From NCBI RefSeq assembly GCF_001625215.2, contig NC_030385.2:11029135-11093134 (forward strand): a stretch of 64,000 nucleotides of DNA, written 5' to 3'. Positions 48,801 to 60,114 of the stretch are shown in pieces; positions within the stretch are counted from its first letter, which is position 1; the number at the start of each line of letters is the position of its first letter. Below the pieces are notes generated by a model. That model was not told where the DNA came from, ran no database searches, and was given only the letters and a program-made list of their open reading frames with translations. Both the position numbers and the translations under genes were made by a program. This DNA is from Daucus carota subsp. sativus. Taxonomy: Eukaryota; Streptophyta; Magnoliopsida; Apiales; Apiaceae.

Positions 48801-50096
48801 TATTGTAGGAATGAATCTGGTGTATTCCTTTGAGACGCTATGTTTTTGAATAAAGGAATGTCATTTTGTTTACAAAATTTGCAATATTAAATGATTTCCA
48901 AGTTGCTAAATCTGCCCATGGTACTGTGGCAGATAGAATAATGCATAGTTTTCTGTATCTGATTAGTTATAAAAGTTCTGCATCAAATTTTTTCTTGAAT
49001 TACGTAATCTGAGTAATTCGATGTGTTTTTTGTCTTCGATCAATTCTTAAGTAGGTCTAAGTTAAGACTTTACATCTTGAAAACCTTGCAGTTCAAAAAA
49101 ATGAGCAATTCGAAGGCTGCCCCTGCTCCAACTACCGAACAGCCAGAAGGTGGGGATGAAGTGATCGAGCCCATAGATAGTGTGATAAAAAAGAAGGCCG
49201 AGGACAAAGTAGTGCACCATAGAATACATGAAAGCTCTACAAAAGAAAAGGTTCACCGCGAGAATGGCATTGCTCAGCATGGAAAGGCTGAAAATACATT
49301 CTCTGGCAAAAAGAGAAAAGAGAGGAAACGCTTTTCTAGAGAGGAGATATCAAAATCAAGGTACAAGCCTTTTTATGGAATTAAAATCTAATGTGAAAGG
49401 AACAAATTTCCATCATCCATTGGATACAATGTGGGTTTTATGTCAAAGTGCCCATTGTTGCCAAAAACTATCAAGTGACTACCCGATCTCCACCGGACTC
49501 ATTTTAGCTACTAGAATCATTATACATATCACTATAATAAATTTTGAAAAATAATCAATGGAAAAGCTAATGGATATCTAATCAGCAGATAATGTGTGAT
49601 CCACATGGATCACAAAAAAGAATTAGAACCAAATATTACAAAGAAATATATAAAGATTGTAGCGAACACATCATCTATTTGCTAATTTTTTCATTAATAT
49701 TTTTCAAGATTAATGGATTGATATATATAGTGAGTATAGGGGCTTAAGTGAGTCCCCTCAGATTGGGTAGTCACTTGATAGTTTTTGATGAGAATGGTGG
49801 GCACTTTGATATAATACACGAGACTATGGCTTTGATATCACAAGATGTGCGCTCTTTAACTGAAATTTATTTATGTGTTTACGTTCATGTTGGTCTGGGT
49901 TATTATCTCACTTTTTTCGAGCTTTGAAAGTATCCATCATCCATCATGTGTTACATTTGATTTATCTTGCAAGTTGTAACAGATATTTTGAAATATTTGC
50001 AGAGAAGAGAAAAGAGCTGCTTTGAGGACAGCGGCAAAGGGAAAGCCTTTTTCCAAAGAGAAAAAATTTGCGAAAGAGGCTCGAACTACCAAGTGA
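42803..50096 (+). CDS. NOP2: NOP2-type 26S rRNA (cytosine-C5) methyltransferase
   Basis: Nucleolar SAM-dependent methyltransferase that modifies large-subunit rRNA and supports 60S biogenesis (Arabidopsis NOP2A/OLI2 family). Seventeen coding exons: 42803-43082, 43177-43337, 43436-43499, 43580-43713, 43804-43887, 43980-44054, 44147-44218, 44473-44546, 46673-46725, 47480-47589, 47863-47931, 48041-48115, 48256-48348, 48512-48591, 48668-48767, 49092-49360, 50003-50096, giving 628 aa. A 5' UTR intron (42648-42797) precedes the ATG. The N-terminus is lysine-rich then acidic (nucleolar type). The catalytic core has SAM motif AAAPGGKT (315-322), DAPCSGTG with Cys388 and YSTCS with the presumed nucleophile Cys442. 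The C-terminus is basic (GKKRKERKR). Intron 8 (2.1 kb) holds a perfect 133-bp tandem repeat. Paralogue identity (2A or 2B) is not resolved. Confidence 0.95.
44895..45160. repeat. Perfect 133-bp tandem duplication in a NOP2 intron
   Basis: Two copies (44895-45027 and 45028-45160), beginning acgggcccaagaact and ending ttactaatgt, appear identical by eye. This implies a very recent event or an assembly artefact. Confidence 0.9.
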
Positions 50097-51735
50097 CACT
50101 TGAGTTTTGAGTAGGTAAAGGATTAAAGATAATCAAAGTTGCAGATGTGAATTCTGTCTACAGGGGCCTTGCTAATCCTCCATATTTAGGTTATTATAGC
50201 ATAATTTAATGTATTATTTCAGAAATGTACTGTATTGATATAGAAAGGAAGTTTGTGGGGTTGTAATATGTTTGTGAAGATGGGAAGAGAAGAATTGTTG
50301 CTCCACACTCTGCTGGGTGTTAGTTTGTGGCCAATGAGAATGGGAAATCATATGGTTATTAAACATAAATGAGGATCCGCGTGAGAATGAGAGTTATTGA
50401 GTTCAGCCATAAGACGATAAGAATGATGTATGACAGTCGGGCATCCGCCGTGAGGTATCTAGTATGTAGCAGCTTTAGCTACTCCAGTACTTTGTCAGTG
50501 CAAAATTACTGGAAGATTTTATGTTTCAGTTTGAGTCTTGTTTTTTCTCGTGATTGAACAGTTTTGCTTGTCAGTTCAATCCTTTGATACAAAATGCTCT
50601 GTAGTCAGTCATTGTTCTCATTTAACTGTAGTAGTTTTAGAAGTTTTTGATTGTTTACTGTAACAATCAACACTCATTTTTAAATTATATACTCCCTCCT
50701 TCCAACTAATTTTTATGTATGTATTTTTTATTTTTTTTTGTGACAAATATGGCTTATAGCCTTACAAATGAGTATCTGTTCTACGAAATTCTCGGGGTGA
50801 GCCAGGGTTCAAATGAGTATCTGTTCTACAAAATTCTCGGGGTGAGCCAGGGTTGAATCCAGGATCTGGAACCTGGAATGACAAAGGATAAGCTCGGTGA
50901 AGTATAGATATATAACTTGTTTTTAAGATTTTTTGTCTTGATTAGTAGAAGACCTTTGTTTACATTTTGCAAACTTTGATGTATGTGCCAGTTTTACTGA
51001 TTTTTGTTTAAAAGATTTCCGATATGATCTCTGTTTTAATCTTGGATTTGTATTATTGAAACTGTATCAGGTATTAGTACTACTTTTATCAACAAATAGG
51101 TTCTATGCGTCATAAAATTTTCATTTGTTTATCTTTTTTATTCATAAAAATAAACTGTTCTATTCTTATATAGTTATATAATTATTTCACTTTTATTTAT
51201 AATTAAAATGATCGAAAGTAAATCAATTCGTGCAGGAGCACACCAGCCAGAAGCGAAGTGTGTGTGTATACAAAACGACAGTAGTTATTTGTTTATATGT
51301 TTTCGGTGAACCTGTCCACATAATTCCAAGACCGGCCATGTTAGAAGACCTCACCGGCACTTTTTCTTGTTTATGAGTAACAATTTATTTTATAATTTTT
51401 TATTATCTATATCTATAATTAAAATAATAAATATTCTTGAAAATCAAGGCGAATGTTCTGAAGCATCCAAAAAGCAAAGAAATACTCTAAAAAGGATCTT
51501 GTAATATGTAAATTGTCTTGCAACTATGTACTCAAATGTCCATTTTTCAGTTGACAAAAAGACATGTTTTTTTAGCATTTGGTAACAAAATCTCAATCAG
51601 GGCCTGTAATTTCTTCCAATCAGGCCTTAGATATTGATGCTTTCCTCCTTTTTCTCACTGCCCACTAAAGTAAAGATTGTATTTAGTCCACCATTGACTA
51701 CAAATCTTGATTTTTTATCAGCCCATTTTCACCAA
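50097..51735. other. NOP2 3' UTR and intergenic region
   Basis: No gene recognised. Contains a single Stowaway-like end (actccctccttcc near 50692) without a partner, the 45-bp tandem repeat listed separately, and the promoter of the next gene. Confidence 0.5.
50765..50854. repeat. 45-bp tandem duplication
   Basis: Two copies starting caaatgagtatctgttctac and containing ctcggggtgagccagggtt, differing at one base (g/a). The tggattcaaccctg-like motif in inverse sense hints at tRNA-derived origin. Confidence 0.8.
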
Positions 51736-54700
51736 ATGGAGATCAGCTCAGAACATTTGATTAATGAGTTTCAGAAGATGATAGATGACAGCCAATGTGT
51801 GTTTGTGTTTCTATTTTTTACTTATCTATAATAAAGTTTCTTACTTTACATTTTCTATGGTTAACACTTTTAATTCTTGTTTTCCTGCAGTTGATGGGCC
51901 ATTGAAGATCACATTTGAGGTATTTTGTGATAAATGTAGTGTTTGAATGTGATTCTCATATGTGCATAAAGTTTATGTTTAATTGTTGGTTTATGATCCG
52001 GGTTTCGATTTTTATTTATGAATTTATTCTCTGTTAAGCTGTTTGATCAGATTAGTTATATCCTATAAGGCTATAAGTTAATTTTGATACAGCAGGGCCT
52101 ATTTCTTTTTCTCAGGCCTTAAAAATCTTAGAAAGAGATAGTGAATCCCTGCATTTTAATAATTTTAAGTAATAATTGCAGAAGGTTGCAACTTTTGTTT
52201 TTCTTGTTTTGTTAAATTTTGTACTGTGTGGGTGTTTAGGTAAGTCGATAGTTGGTTCTTTGACTTTTTAAGTCTGTAAAACTAAGATTGTTTGATTTTA
52301 TAATAGTGGCACGGAATGTTATCCTTTTGACGGTTAAGCTCTTAGGATAGACTAGACTTTATTACACTAGTGTTGGTACCTTCATGTTCCTGCCTTGCCT
52401 TTTCTGTGAATGAGTTCAAGCTGATTAGTGAAGCACTTAACTTGTTGGTCTCAGTCAACCTTTGCGCTTGTCTTGGCAACATGATGTGCATTGCAAGTGG
52501 ATAAAGAATTCAACCGCTTATGCTTCACAAACTTGCTAAACAAATTGGTGCTGTATTTTTCGTTGACATCCATACTAGGTCCATTAAATGTCAGGGTAGT
52601 CATATGGAAGTACTGATCTGTATTCTCCATAGCCCAACATTATAAGGGAACTATTTAATACAATTTGTCCCATTTAGATACAGTCGATAATATTTCTGTC
52701 AGATTAATTAGAATGTAAAATGTGAATTGCTCTCATTTGTAACATTTGGTAATATAAATATTTTTCTGTAACTTTTTTACTTAACCTAGAAAATGATAAT
52801 ACTAATAGCTATATTTTTGTTGTACAGGCTATGCATCAGGGTTATCCAAGAGAAAATCTATGTAGGTTTCTTAAAGCAAGGGATGATAATATTGCAAAAG
52901 CCCACACAATGGTCAGTATTAAATACTTGAAAGATAGTTTAACATATAGGTTTTTTCCTTTACTTAATTTTAGATATTATATTTCTGCTAATGACTTCTG
53001 CAAATCTTCCAGCTTCTTGACTGCTTAAACTGGAGGATACAAAATGAAATTGACGATATAATGGCGGTAGGTTTGTTTTATGAAAGTGAATATTATGTTC
53101 AGTATTGGGTAGTTGTAGGAATATTTACACAAGTTCTAAGTGGTATAGATGGGATATTCGATAAAAATACCTAAATCGTGGACTCTTGGCCAGATAACTT
53201 TTATCTGTCTTATAATTGTACTTTATGGCCGAATTTCATGATTTATACTTGAACATGGCTCTTTTCTGGTTTGACTTGTATACATGGATGCTACATGCTG
53301 AATTAGCGCCTTAATTGAGTCTGCTAAAATATCAAAGAAAGATCTATAAATTCAGTTTAACGTCTTAATCAATCTCTTCACTTTAGTTGAAGTGATCGAT
53401 TGGAGTTACCTACTTGCTTACATATTTTAGCTTTTGTTCACAGAAACCAATTGTTCCTGAACATGTTTATAGAGCTGTGAGGGATTCACAACTTGTAGGA
53501 ATGTCAGGTTACTCGAAAGAGGTACTCCTTTTATTTGATTGACATTTCTTTATTGTTATTATTCGTAACTTGTGAATGCATGTAAAGCCTTTAGAGGTAA
53601 CTATGGTATTTATAGGTCTGAAATTACAAGCCTAGTTCTCTTCTTGTCTTATAATATATTACAGGGCCTTCCGGTTCTTGCTGTGGGAGTAGGGCTCAGC
53701 ACCTATGACAAAGCATCTGTAAGCATACCTTTTTCCTTTTAATTTTTTTTAATCTAGTTCTAGATACCTATTTTATATTATGTAAATTGTGTGGTAGTTG
53801 AAGAGTGTAGACAGTCATGTTATATCTGATGTAATAACTTTGACGATTACTTAGTGGTCGTATTTTCATACGAGAGTGTTATAATTTAAGCACTGTACTG
53901 CTCTATCAACTCTAGTATCTGATCATCCTCAGCACATATGGGTACTACCTATGACATTTATTGTAGCACTGCATATCTAATTTTCGCTTGATTTGCTACA
54001 AATTACGTCTTTTATTTAGTTTTGTATATTTGAAACGATGCTTGATTCTGTTTAACATTCTTATTTTTATTCTCGCGGATAAGAAAAATGCAGTAGACTT
54101 AAAAATTAGTTTCAGTAGTGTTAGTTTTCATCAAATCAAATAGTAATACTTTAAGAATTGAACACACGATATCATATAGTACAGTTTAATGCATAGATGG
54201 TGTTGCTACTTATATTCGCTGCTAGCTGAAGTAATAGAATAATACTTTATGCAGTAATGTGTTTGTGTTCTATTACAGATTCACTACTACGTCCAGTCAC
54301 ACATCCAAATGAATGAATATCGAGACCGCGTTATATTGGTAAGAAATATGCAGCCTTATGATTATTCTAATCTATTAACCTTATAAGTAGGCATCCTTGT
54401 AATTGACTTGTCTTGCTGCAGCCTGCTGCTACAAAGAAGTACAACCGGCATATTAACACATGCGTGAAAATACTGGATATGACTGGTTTAAAGCTATCAG
54501 CCCTGAACCAAATCAAGGTGCATTAAGATAATCACTTTATTTCTATTTGTATATCAATAGTTTTCCATTTGCTTTCTTCAACCAAAGCATCATACTCTTA
54601 CTTGAATATGTTATCAACAAAAAAAATTAGATTTGACTAAATCTGGTTGCTAAAGTTTTTCTTATATCACCACCAAAAGAAGAGAACAATGATTCTAAAG

Positions 54701-56781
54701 ATAATCCCCTCATGGCCAAGTATTATATTAGCCTCTGGATATCAAACTTTATTACATGAACGTTTTGGATTGGTTAGGATAGATATATATCAAACTTTAA
54801 GGGTGTTCTTCTTTGAGCAGTGGCCTGTGTGTGTGTGTGTGTGTGTGTACGTGTATACATATATAGGTCGCTCTCTAGAAAGAATACCCATAAAGAACAA
54901 TAAAGAACACTATCATAACAATTTATTTTTTTCATGAAAAGATGATTTATTAAGATTAAAATACTAAGTTTAACAACAATTAAGCTTAACACAGCGAATC
55001 TAACATTGAATCTCATTTAAATCATAAAAATCAAATGTTAAAGAATCTTGCATAGAATCAAACATATAACTATATATACATATTTTGAATAATGAAACTT
55101 ACACAATATCATGTTACGTTTACCCAAAATTGTTGTTAAATCCATGTTATATTCTATTATTATTCACAAAGAAAGCTTAATTAATTAAAAATTGGAATCT
55201 AAATGAAATTTTTGGTCAAATTCTATATTGTTCTTTATTGTTCTTATATGGGAGTGATCTTTATAGAGCAATGGCCTATATATGTATATATATAGATCAC
55301 TAGGGATGTTCAAGATTATAGTGGTGGAAAAATAATAGGGATTTGTGGTCAACTTAGTGGTTAACTTTTAGGGATTTACTCAATACAGGAAGAGGTAATC
55401 TTATATTATTAGAAGACTTTGATTGATTAATTGAATAAAAAGTTGCTTCTCTTTTGTTATGGGCTCAATCCATGCATATTCTTCTCTTAGGGCTTGTGCG
55501 TTTTCCGCAATTAATGCACCTTGTGTATCTTTTCATTTTTTAATCCTTGTCCTGCATCACAAACCCTGCTATGGCTGCAGATTTTGACAGTTATATCCAC
55601 CATAGATGACCTGAACTATCCAGAGAAGACAGATACATATTACGTTGTTAATGCCCCTTATATATTTTCAGCATGCTGGAAGGTATGCCTTGATATTACA
55701 ATTTAACAATGTCACTGGTACCAACCTAGACTATCTTTAAAATCAGAGGTGAACATATTTGGCCTTTATAGGTTGTGAGACCTCTTCTGCAAGAAAGAAC
55801 AAGGAAGAGAATTCAGGTGCTTCAAGGTTGTGGGAGAGATGAATTGTTGAAGGTAGAAAGCCTATTTCTAATTTTTCTTGGTAAAATATTAGTTTGGTTT
55901 TTCCTACTTAGATATGAATCTTGATGCTTTCTAAGTCGAGCATTTTAACCTAACGCTGTTGAACACGAAGCTGTATCATCATTGACGATATAGTGAATAA
56001 TAATCATGATATTCATGGTATCGTGTTATTACTTTAGATCTGAATAGGAGAGGATTATGTTACCATAAATGAAGGTTGGGTTGAATTATAAGACTAAAGA
56101 ATTTTGAAGTGGATATAGAATGGTTATTACCGAAAAGTATAAACTTAAACGACTAAAAAGCTTTCTGTCTAAACCTAACTTCATCTTTGTCTGTAGTCAG
56201 ATAATTGTATTGTTGCATCGTCATTGATTGGTAAGTTATTTTAAAGTACCTGGAGTCTAAAAACTTTTGAAAATTTTTACTTTTAGTTTATAAATAATAT
56301 ATACATTGTGGTGATTGCTTCTGTGCATATGATATGTTGGCTAAAGGTTTTACTAGGATAACCATAAATCTAGATGTCAAATATTTAACTGTGAATTATG
56401 CCTGTTCACCTATCTGTATTATTTTGAATTTAAGAGCAAACTTGTAAATTAAATATGCAGATAATGGATTACGCATCTTTGCCACATTTCTGTAGACGAG
56501 AAGGTTCTGGATCATCTCGACATTTGTGGACTGAAAAAGATGATAATTGTTTCTCATTAGATAATTCCTTCCATCAACAACTGTATAATTTTGTCAAGAA
56601 ACAAGGAGAGCCAAAAGAACGTGTTGCCCCAGTAAAACAGGGATCCTTCCATGTTGATTTCCCAGAGCCAGTGCTGGGAGATGCTAAAATTGCTGAAACT
56701 ATTAAATCTGAGTTTCAAAAGCTCGGGGATCAAAATGGGCTATTAAACGGATTGGGTAACCTTGAGATAAATGGTCACTGA
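51736..56781 (+). CDS. Sec14-like phosphatidylinositol transfer protein
   Basis: CRAL-TRIO lipid-binding protein of the Sec14 family, expected to exchange phosphatidylinositol and phosphatidylcholine and present PI to kinases. Eleven exons: 51736-51796, 51891-51919, 52828-52911, 53013-53066, 53444-53521, 53665-53718, 54279-54338, 54422-54517, 55581-55682, 55772-55852, 56461-56781; 339 aa. The CRAL-TRIO N helix region is QGYPRENLCRFLKARD (about 33-48). The lipid pocket includes GVGLSTYDKAS, ILDMTGLKLSAL, TIDDLNYPEKTDTYYVVNAP and GCGRDELLKIMDY, ending at LPHFCRREGSG. No GOLD or nodulin domain, so it is a short single-domain type. The exon 1 donor (CAAT|GTGTGT) was chosen because it alone keeps the frame. 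Intron 8 contains a fold-back element. Confidence 0.92.
54871..55268. mobile_element. Fold-back element in a Sec14-like intron
   Basis: About 40-bp inverted ends (54871-54910 and 55228-55268) share aagaacaataaagaaca. They are bordered by a (GT)n/(TA) tract on the left and tatatatgtatatatata on the right. The outer motif gccattgctct also occurs beside the (TA)n at 35012, suggesting a related family. Confidence 0.65.
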
Positions 56782-57559
56782 TATTTCGAAACTGAATTAT
56801 TTTAAAAGATGGTGGAATACTGGCATATAGCTCTGGGATCCAGTCCAAATGCTCAGCTTCTAGCCACGAGCCTCGTAGTAATTTAGCTATGTAATACCAA
56901 AATGTCTTCTATTTGCTCAATGTGAATCTGATGCAGAATTATATATCGTATAATGAAAATTGTAAGTTATCGCCATATCAGAGTTTCTGGTATTCCATGT
57001 TGTATGATTATATTTTTTCTTGTAAGAAAATTGTTATGTCATTATAGTTATATGTCATTCAGTTCCTGGGTTTTGTTGGCAGTGTTTCAGAAGTATAGAC
57101 AGATATCTGGTAATAGGATTGTAGGACGCAAGTCTCCCAAGATCCAGATATCAGACTGTGTTGATAATTCTGTTTCTGCCAGAATTCAGGATGCAGTTTC
57201 CGTGCCTTGTTTTGTTCTCATTTGCACAACCTTTTGGGCTTTCCCTCAATCTTTCTGTGTGCAGCCTATAGTCTCTTGAAGGCCTCATTCTCACTAGCTT
57301 TGACAGCCTCAATCTGAGCCACGGCAGAAGCTACTTTTAACTATCTCCATTCTTCCACTTTGGGGTGATTTGAGTATGGGTAACATTGGTCTTTTCAGAC
57401 ACTGTTATAATCCATTCAAGAATATGATTATGTAGCGCCATTGTCTAAATTGCTGATTAGTCTGAGCAATGCATAAGTAGTTTGAGTTTGAAACTAGTTT
57501 GTCTGGACTTACAAGTTTGGAATTTTTTATTTTAAGTTAAAATTAGAGAATAACATGAC
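56782..57559. other. Sec14-like 3' UTR and gene-free flank
   Basis: No gene. On the minus strand near 57270-57340 a short stretch translates as VASAVAQIEAVKASENEAF, suggestive of a retroelement gag tail; too short to call. Confidence 0.4.
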
Positions 57560-58050
57560 TAAGAGGTGGCTTTTATGGACTTTACGATCATGTCCCCGAC
57601 ATAGATTTGTATATTTCTTTCTGTTTGTGCGGCGCATATCGTGTTCATGATTCCCTGGAATGTCGTCCCAGCGTTTGAGCATGCCGAACGGGATCATCCA
57701 GAAGGCAAAGACGCTCCTATGGATAATGAAGGCGGTGTCTTCTTGGTCCTCTTTCGTCATTTTTATCTGATTATAGCATGCAATTGCGTCCATAAATGAG
57801 ATCAATTTATGCCCCGTTGTTACATCAATGAACTCATCGATTTTGGGAAAAGATAGAATTCCTTGGGACAACCTTTGTTCAAGTCGGAATAGTCCACGAA
57901 CATTCATCACTTGCCATTGCCTTTCTTTACCAGGATAGTGTTGGCGGTCCATTTTGAGAATTGTACTTCTTTAATGAACCCGGTTGTCTGTAGCGGCCTA
58001 GTTCTGCGTTAATTGCTTGTTTAGAGAATATCCTCTTCTTCTTTCGTACA
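57560..58050 (-). pseudogene. Ty3/gypsy reverse transcriptase relic
   Basis: Minus-strand translation in shifting frames gives VRKKKRIFSKQAINAEL, then GKERQWQVM, then FPKIDEFIDVTTGHKLISFM-D-A...YNQIKM...DQEDTAFI and PFGMLKR. This is the order of the N-terminal half of a Ty3-type reverse transcriptase (LVKKxNGKWRM, FPLPxID, SFMDAYSGYNQIKM, MPFGLKNA). Frameshifts separate the first blocks, and the catalytic YxDD box is degraded. No LTRs recognised. Confidence 0.75.
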
Positions 58051-58480
58051 CATTTGGTCCCAGATTTAGAATTTGTACGAGTAACATATAATGAATGTAT
58101 AAAATCATATTTTAAGTCTTTGTTATATATCATTTTCTCAAACTCGATTTCTCAAACTACACATGTATCTGCATCATTTTTACACTTAAGCAAGAAACAA
58201 TGTGGTCGCTCAACATGTCAAGATCCTAATGGTAAATGAAGGTTCGTGTTACAAAAATGTGGCTTTCGTGATCTAATGTGAACAATGAGAACGAAGTGAT
58301 CAAGGGATACAATCTTATTTTTTGTAGATGACAATGTAAGTTTGTTTCCCGACAATGGCACATATTTTTTTCATAATATTTCAGGCATCTACGTATATTT
58401 TTAACTGTTGAAAATAATAAATAATTTTGTGAATATTAGCTGAAAGACTTATATCAATTTGGAGGCTGTATTTATATAGA
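58051..58480. other. Gene-free spacer
   Basis: AT-rich sequence between two retroelement/Helitron relics; nothing recognised. Confidence 0.4.
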
Positions 58481-59054
58481 ACTATCATGTTCACGCTTAT
58501 GTTTGCATTGATAATTGGAAGAATCTATTCGAGACTATTGTTGAAGGAGGTCTTTACATTGTGTCAAATTTCTTCACATAGGAGGTTTTAGGAACTCTCA
58601 AACGAGTCTCCTCCAAAATCATTGTCAACTTTCTACTGCAACGTCAGTGGAAGATTCGACTTGACTGAAAGGTAAACTTTATCTTCCTGGATCGTGCTAC
58701 TAAATAGTTGATCGAGAAGACTACTATTAAAGTGATTGCAGAAATTAGTGAGGTGCATTATTATAATTCAATGAATGTTGTGTTGGTTCCTTCCATCTAT
58801 TTTTTTTTTTTTTTTGGTCAGTTATATGTCATGTTTTGTGAACTTTACACATGTCTCTATTACAGCTGAAAAGTACAGAATTTATACAAATTATTGAAGA
58901 TATTGTTGGCAAGAAATACACCTTTAAAATCCAGCTTATAAGTGATAATATCTTGATGTATAACAAGATGTACTATGCAAATTTGAATCTGGTCATTCAT
59001 CAACTTCGGTGGGTGAGGCAACAATTTTTACAGCTTCTGCAATGGGTGATGTGA
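58481..59054 (+). pseudogene. RPA1-like (DUF223) relic of an autonomous Helitron
   Basis: Plus-strand translation from 58489 gives VHAYVCIDNWKNLFETIVEGGLYIVSNF and then a stop, matching the first OB-fold of RPA70-like proteins. Near 58672 follows VNFIFLDRATK, a stop, and LIEKTTIKVI. Near 58885 follows IEDIVGKKYTFKIQL. Such RPA1-like genes travel with plant Helitrons, and a worn Helitron end lies 700 bp downstream. In-frame stops make it non-functional. Confidence 0.6.
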
Positions 59055-59726
59055 GCAGTGTCTCAATAGTCATATGGATATCTTGAATTTGAATGTTTCT
59101 TGACCACCACATGCTGCAATCTTACTCAATTTTTGTCACAGAACAATGCAGTTGATTTGGGACGAAACTGGAAACAGTTCTAGCAACACAACAAGCTAAT
59201 CCAAATCGTCAAATAAGAAATGTGATATGGTTAAATTAGCAATCTCTCTATATAGAATTCATATTCTTATTCTTATTATCACAATAATTGGTCTAATGAT
59301 AAAACATATGCTCCTAAATAGGAGAAATGAAATGTTACTTTGTGTTTCAATAATTGGAAGTTTTGAATGGAAGCTTTCAATCAATTTCATAAATGATTCC
59401 TCTAAGTTGTCTTTTTCAATAACGGTTTTCAACGATCTTAAACTTATTCTCTTTTATTTAAGTTGATTCAACATGATGTTTGATATCATTTTACTTTGGT
59501 TATGGAATGTTTTTTTTTCTGCTATAATAAATGAACGTTTATGTTTATCATATTCTCTATCTAAAGTATAGATTATCACATATTTTCAAATATATTGTTC
59601 TCGTGATCTCATTAAAATATTTTTGTGGTATAGATGTGCTTAACATTTTGTTCTTATGTAATACGTAAATTTCAATTAATATGATTTATATAATTATTTT
59701 AGTTTAGACAATTTTAAAATTAACAT
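59055..59726. other. Gene-free remainder of the Helitron relic
   Basis: AT-rich with no recognisable coding. Probably the 3' part of the same decayed Helitron. Confidence 0.4.
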
Positions 59727-59751
59727 ATGTGAAACACGAACATATTGCTAG
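59727..59751 (+). mobile_element. Worn Helitron 3' terminus
   Basis: A short GTG-aaa-CAC hairpin, then gaacatattg, CTAG (59748-59751) and T. Consistent with the end of the element carrying the RPA1-like relic. Confidence 0.4.
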
Positions 59752-60114
59752 TTTGATTAGTAATTTTGTTTAAAAATAATTTGATTAATGTTTTATAATC
59801 GGTGTGAGTAAGTCGAAATCACTTATGATTAATTCAAATCAGTATATTATTCAACCTGTATGGCTAAAAGATTTAAGAACTTAAGAACTGTTTATTTTTT
59901 CTGAAAATGAATATTTTTATAATTCTTTTTGATATAAATATTAAAAAAGTGTCTAATATTTATTCCGAGAAAAAAATTAATAACTTTTTCAAAGAAAGTA
60001 AAATTTCATGTATTTTCCCGAGAGATGACTTTAGCTTTTTATCGTTTTTGAAACTTCAGTGCACTATAATTAATTAATCCATAAAATCTGTGCATCACCG
60101 AAACCCTAACGAAA

